Under the pieces are notes generated by a model. The model made no database searches and was not told where the DNA came from. It was given only the letters and a program-made list of their open reading frames with translations. The position numbers were made by a program, and so were the translations under genes. A stretch of 13,508 nt of DNA from Actinomycetota bacterium. Lineage in GTDB: Bacteria > Actinomycetota > Humimicrobiia > Humimicrobiales > Humimicrobiaceae. Shown here piece after piece: positions 13,436-13,508 of the stretch (the first letter of the stretch is position 1; every line of letters starts with the position of its first letter). The stretch lies in assembly GCA_018400395.1 (NCBI GenBank), contig JAGYMN010000029.1, positions 1-13,508 of the forward strand, written 5' to 3'.

Positions 13436-13508
13436 ATGGATGTGATATGTATAGGAGAGCTTATTATTGATTTTTTACCTGTTCAGTCAGGGGTCAGATT
13501 CGAGGATG
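13436..13508 (+). CDS. PfkB-family carbohydrate kinase, N-terminal fragment cut by the window end
   Basis: Only the first 24 codons are present. They read M-D-V-I-C-I-G-E-L-I-I-D-F-L-P, the beta-strand plus G-E-L-L/I-I-D start typical of fructokinase and ribokinase relatives that phosphorylate sugars with ATP. The Asp of that motif contacts the sugar in the family. The start is supported by AGGGGG (13423-13428), 7 nt upstream of the ATG. The catalytic Asp and ATP-binding motifs lie beyond the window, so the substrate cannot be judged. Confidence 0.75.
   Translation, partial: MDVICIGELIIDFLPVQSGVRFED

Overview
This looks like chromosomal DNA from a low-GC anaerobic bacterium. Coding regions are rich in ATA (Ile) and AGG/AGA (Arg) codons, spacers are very AT-rich, and several genes have clear Shine-Dalgarno sites. 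Tandem DegV/FakB-type proteins point to Bacillota, or to a low-GC Actinomycetota or Atribacterota-like lineage. The sequence alone does not settle which. I see no tRNA, rRNA, CRISPR array, insertion sequence, phage gene or obvious island boundary, so most of the window is ordinary housekeeping and accessory metabolism.

Left part (1-5.8 kb). A PAS-GGDEF diguanylate cyclase (+) has its PAS domain interrupted at the start by a frame break. It converges on a long TPR-containing lytic transglycosylase lipoprotein (-). After a spacer with candidate promoters for both directions come a patatin-like phospholipase (+) and a stand-alone isopropylmalate/isocitrate dehydrogenase family enzyme (+). The dehydrogenase carries a Lys-Tyr pair where NAD-dependent IPMDHs have Asp, and a hairpin follows it.

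Middle part (5.8-12.05 kb). All genes here are on the minus strand. Read in that direction they are two DegV paralogues (about 54% identical by eye), then hyuA-hyuB (hydantoinase/oxoprolinase family, ATP-dependent opening of a cyclic amide), then a PEBP-family lipoprotein. hyuA has a good sigma-A-type promoter but no ATG, GTG or TTG compatible with an intact first motif. Its only sensible start is CTG. The PEBP gene has a TTG start giving a lipoprotein, and an internal ATG with a stronger ribosome site giving a soluble form. A 21-bp palindrome lies in its 5' spacer.

Right part (12.05-13.5 kb). A 470-bp spacer separates degV from a class I SAM-dependent methyltransferase (+). It contains direct repeats, mutually exclusive pairings and a strong hairpin, so it may be a cis-regulatory RNA leader or a small uncharacterised gene. 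The window ends in the first codons of a PfkB-family sugar kinase (+).

I found no convincing new multi-gene system. The best leads are the CTG start of hyuA, the altered cofactor motif of the dehydrogenase, the dual start of the PEBP gene and the structured spacer before the methyltransferase.
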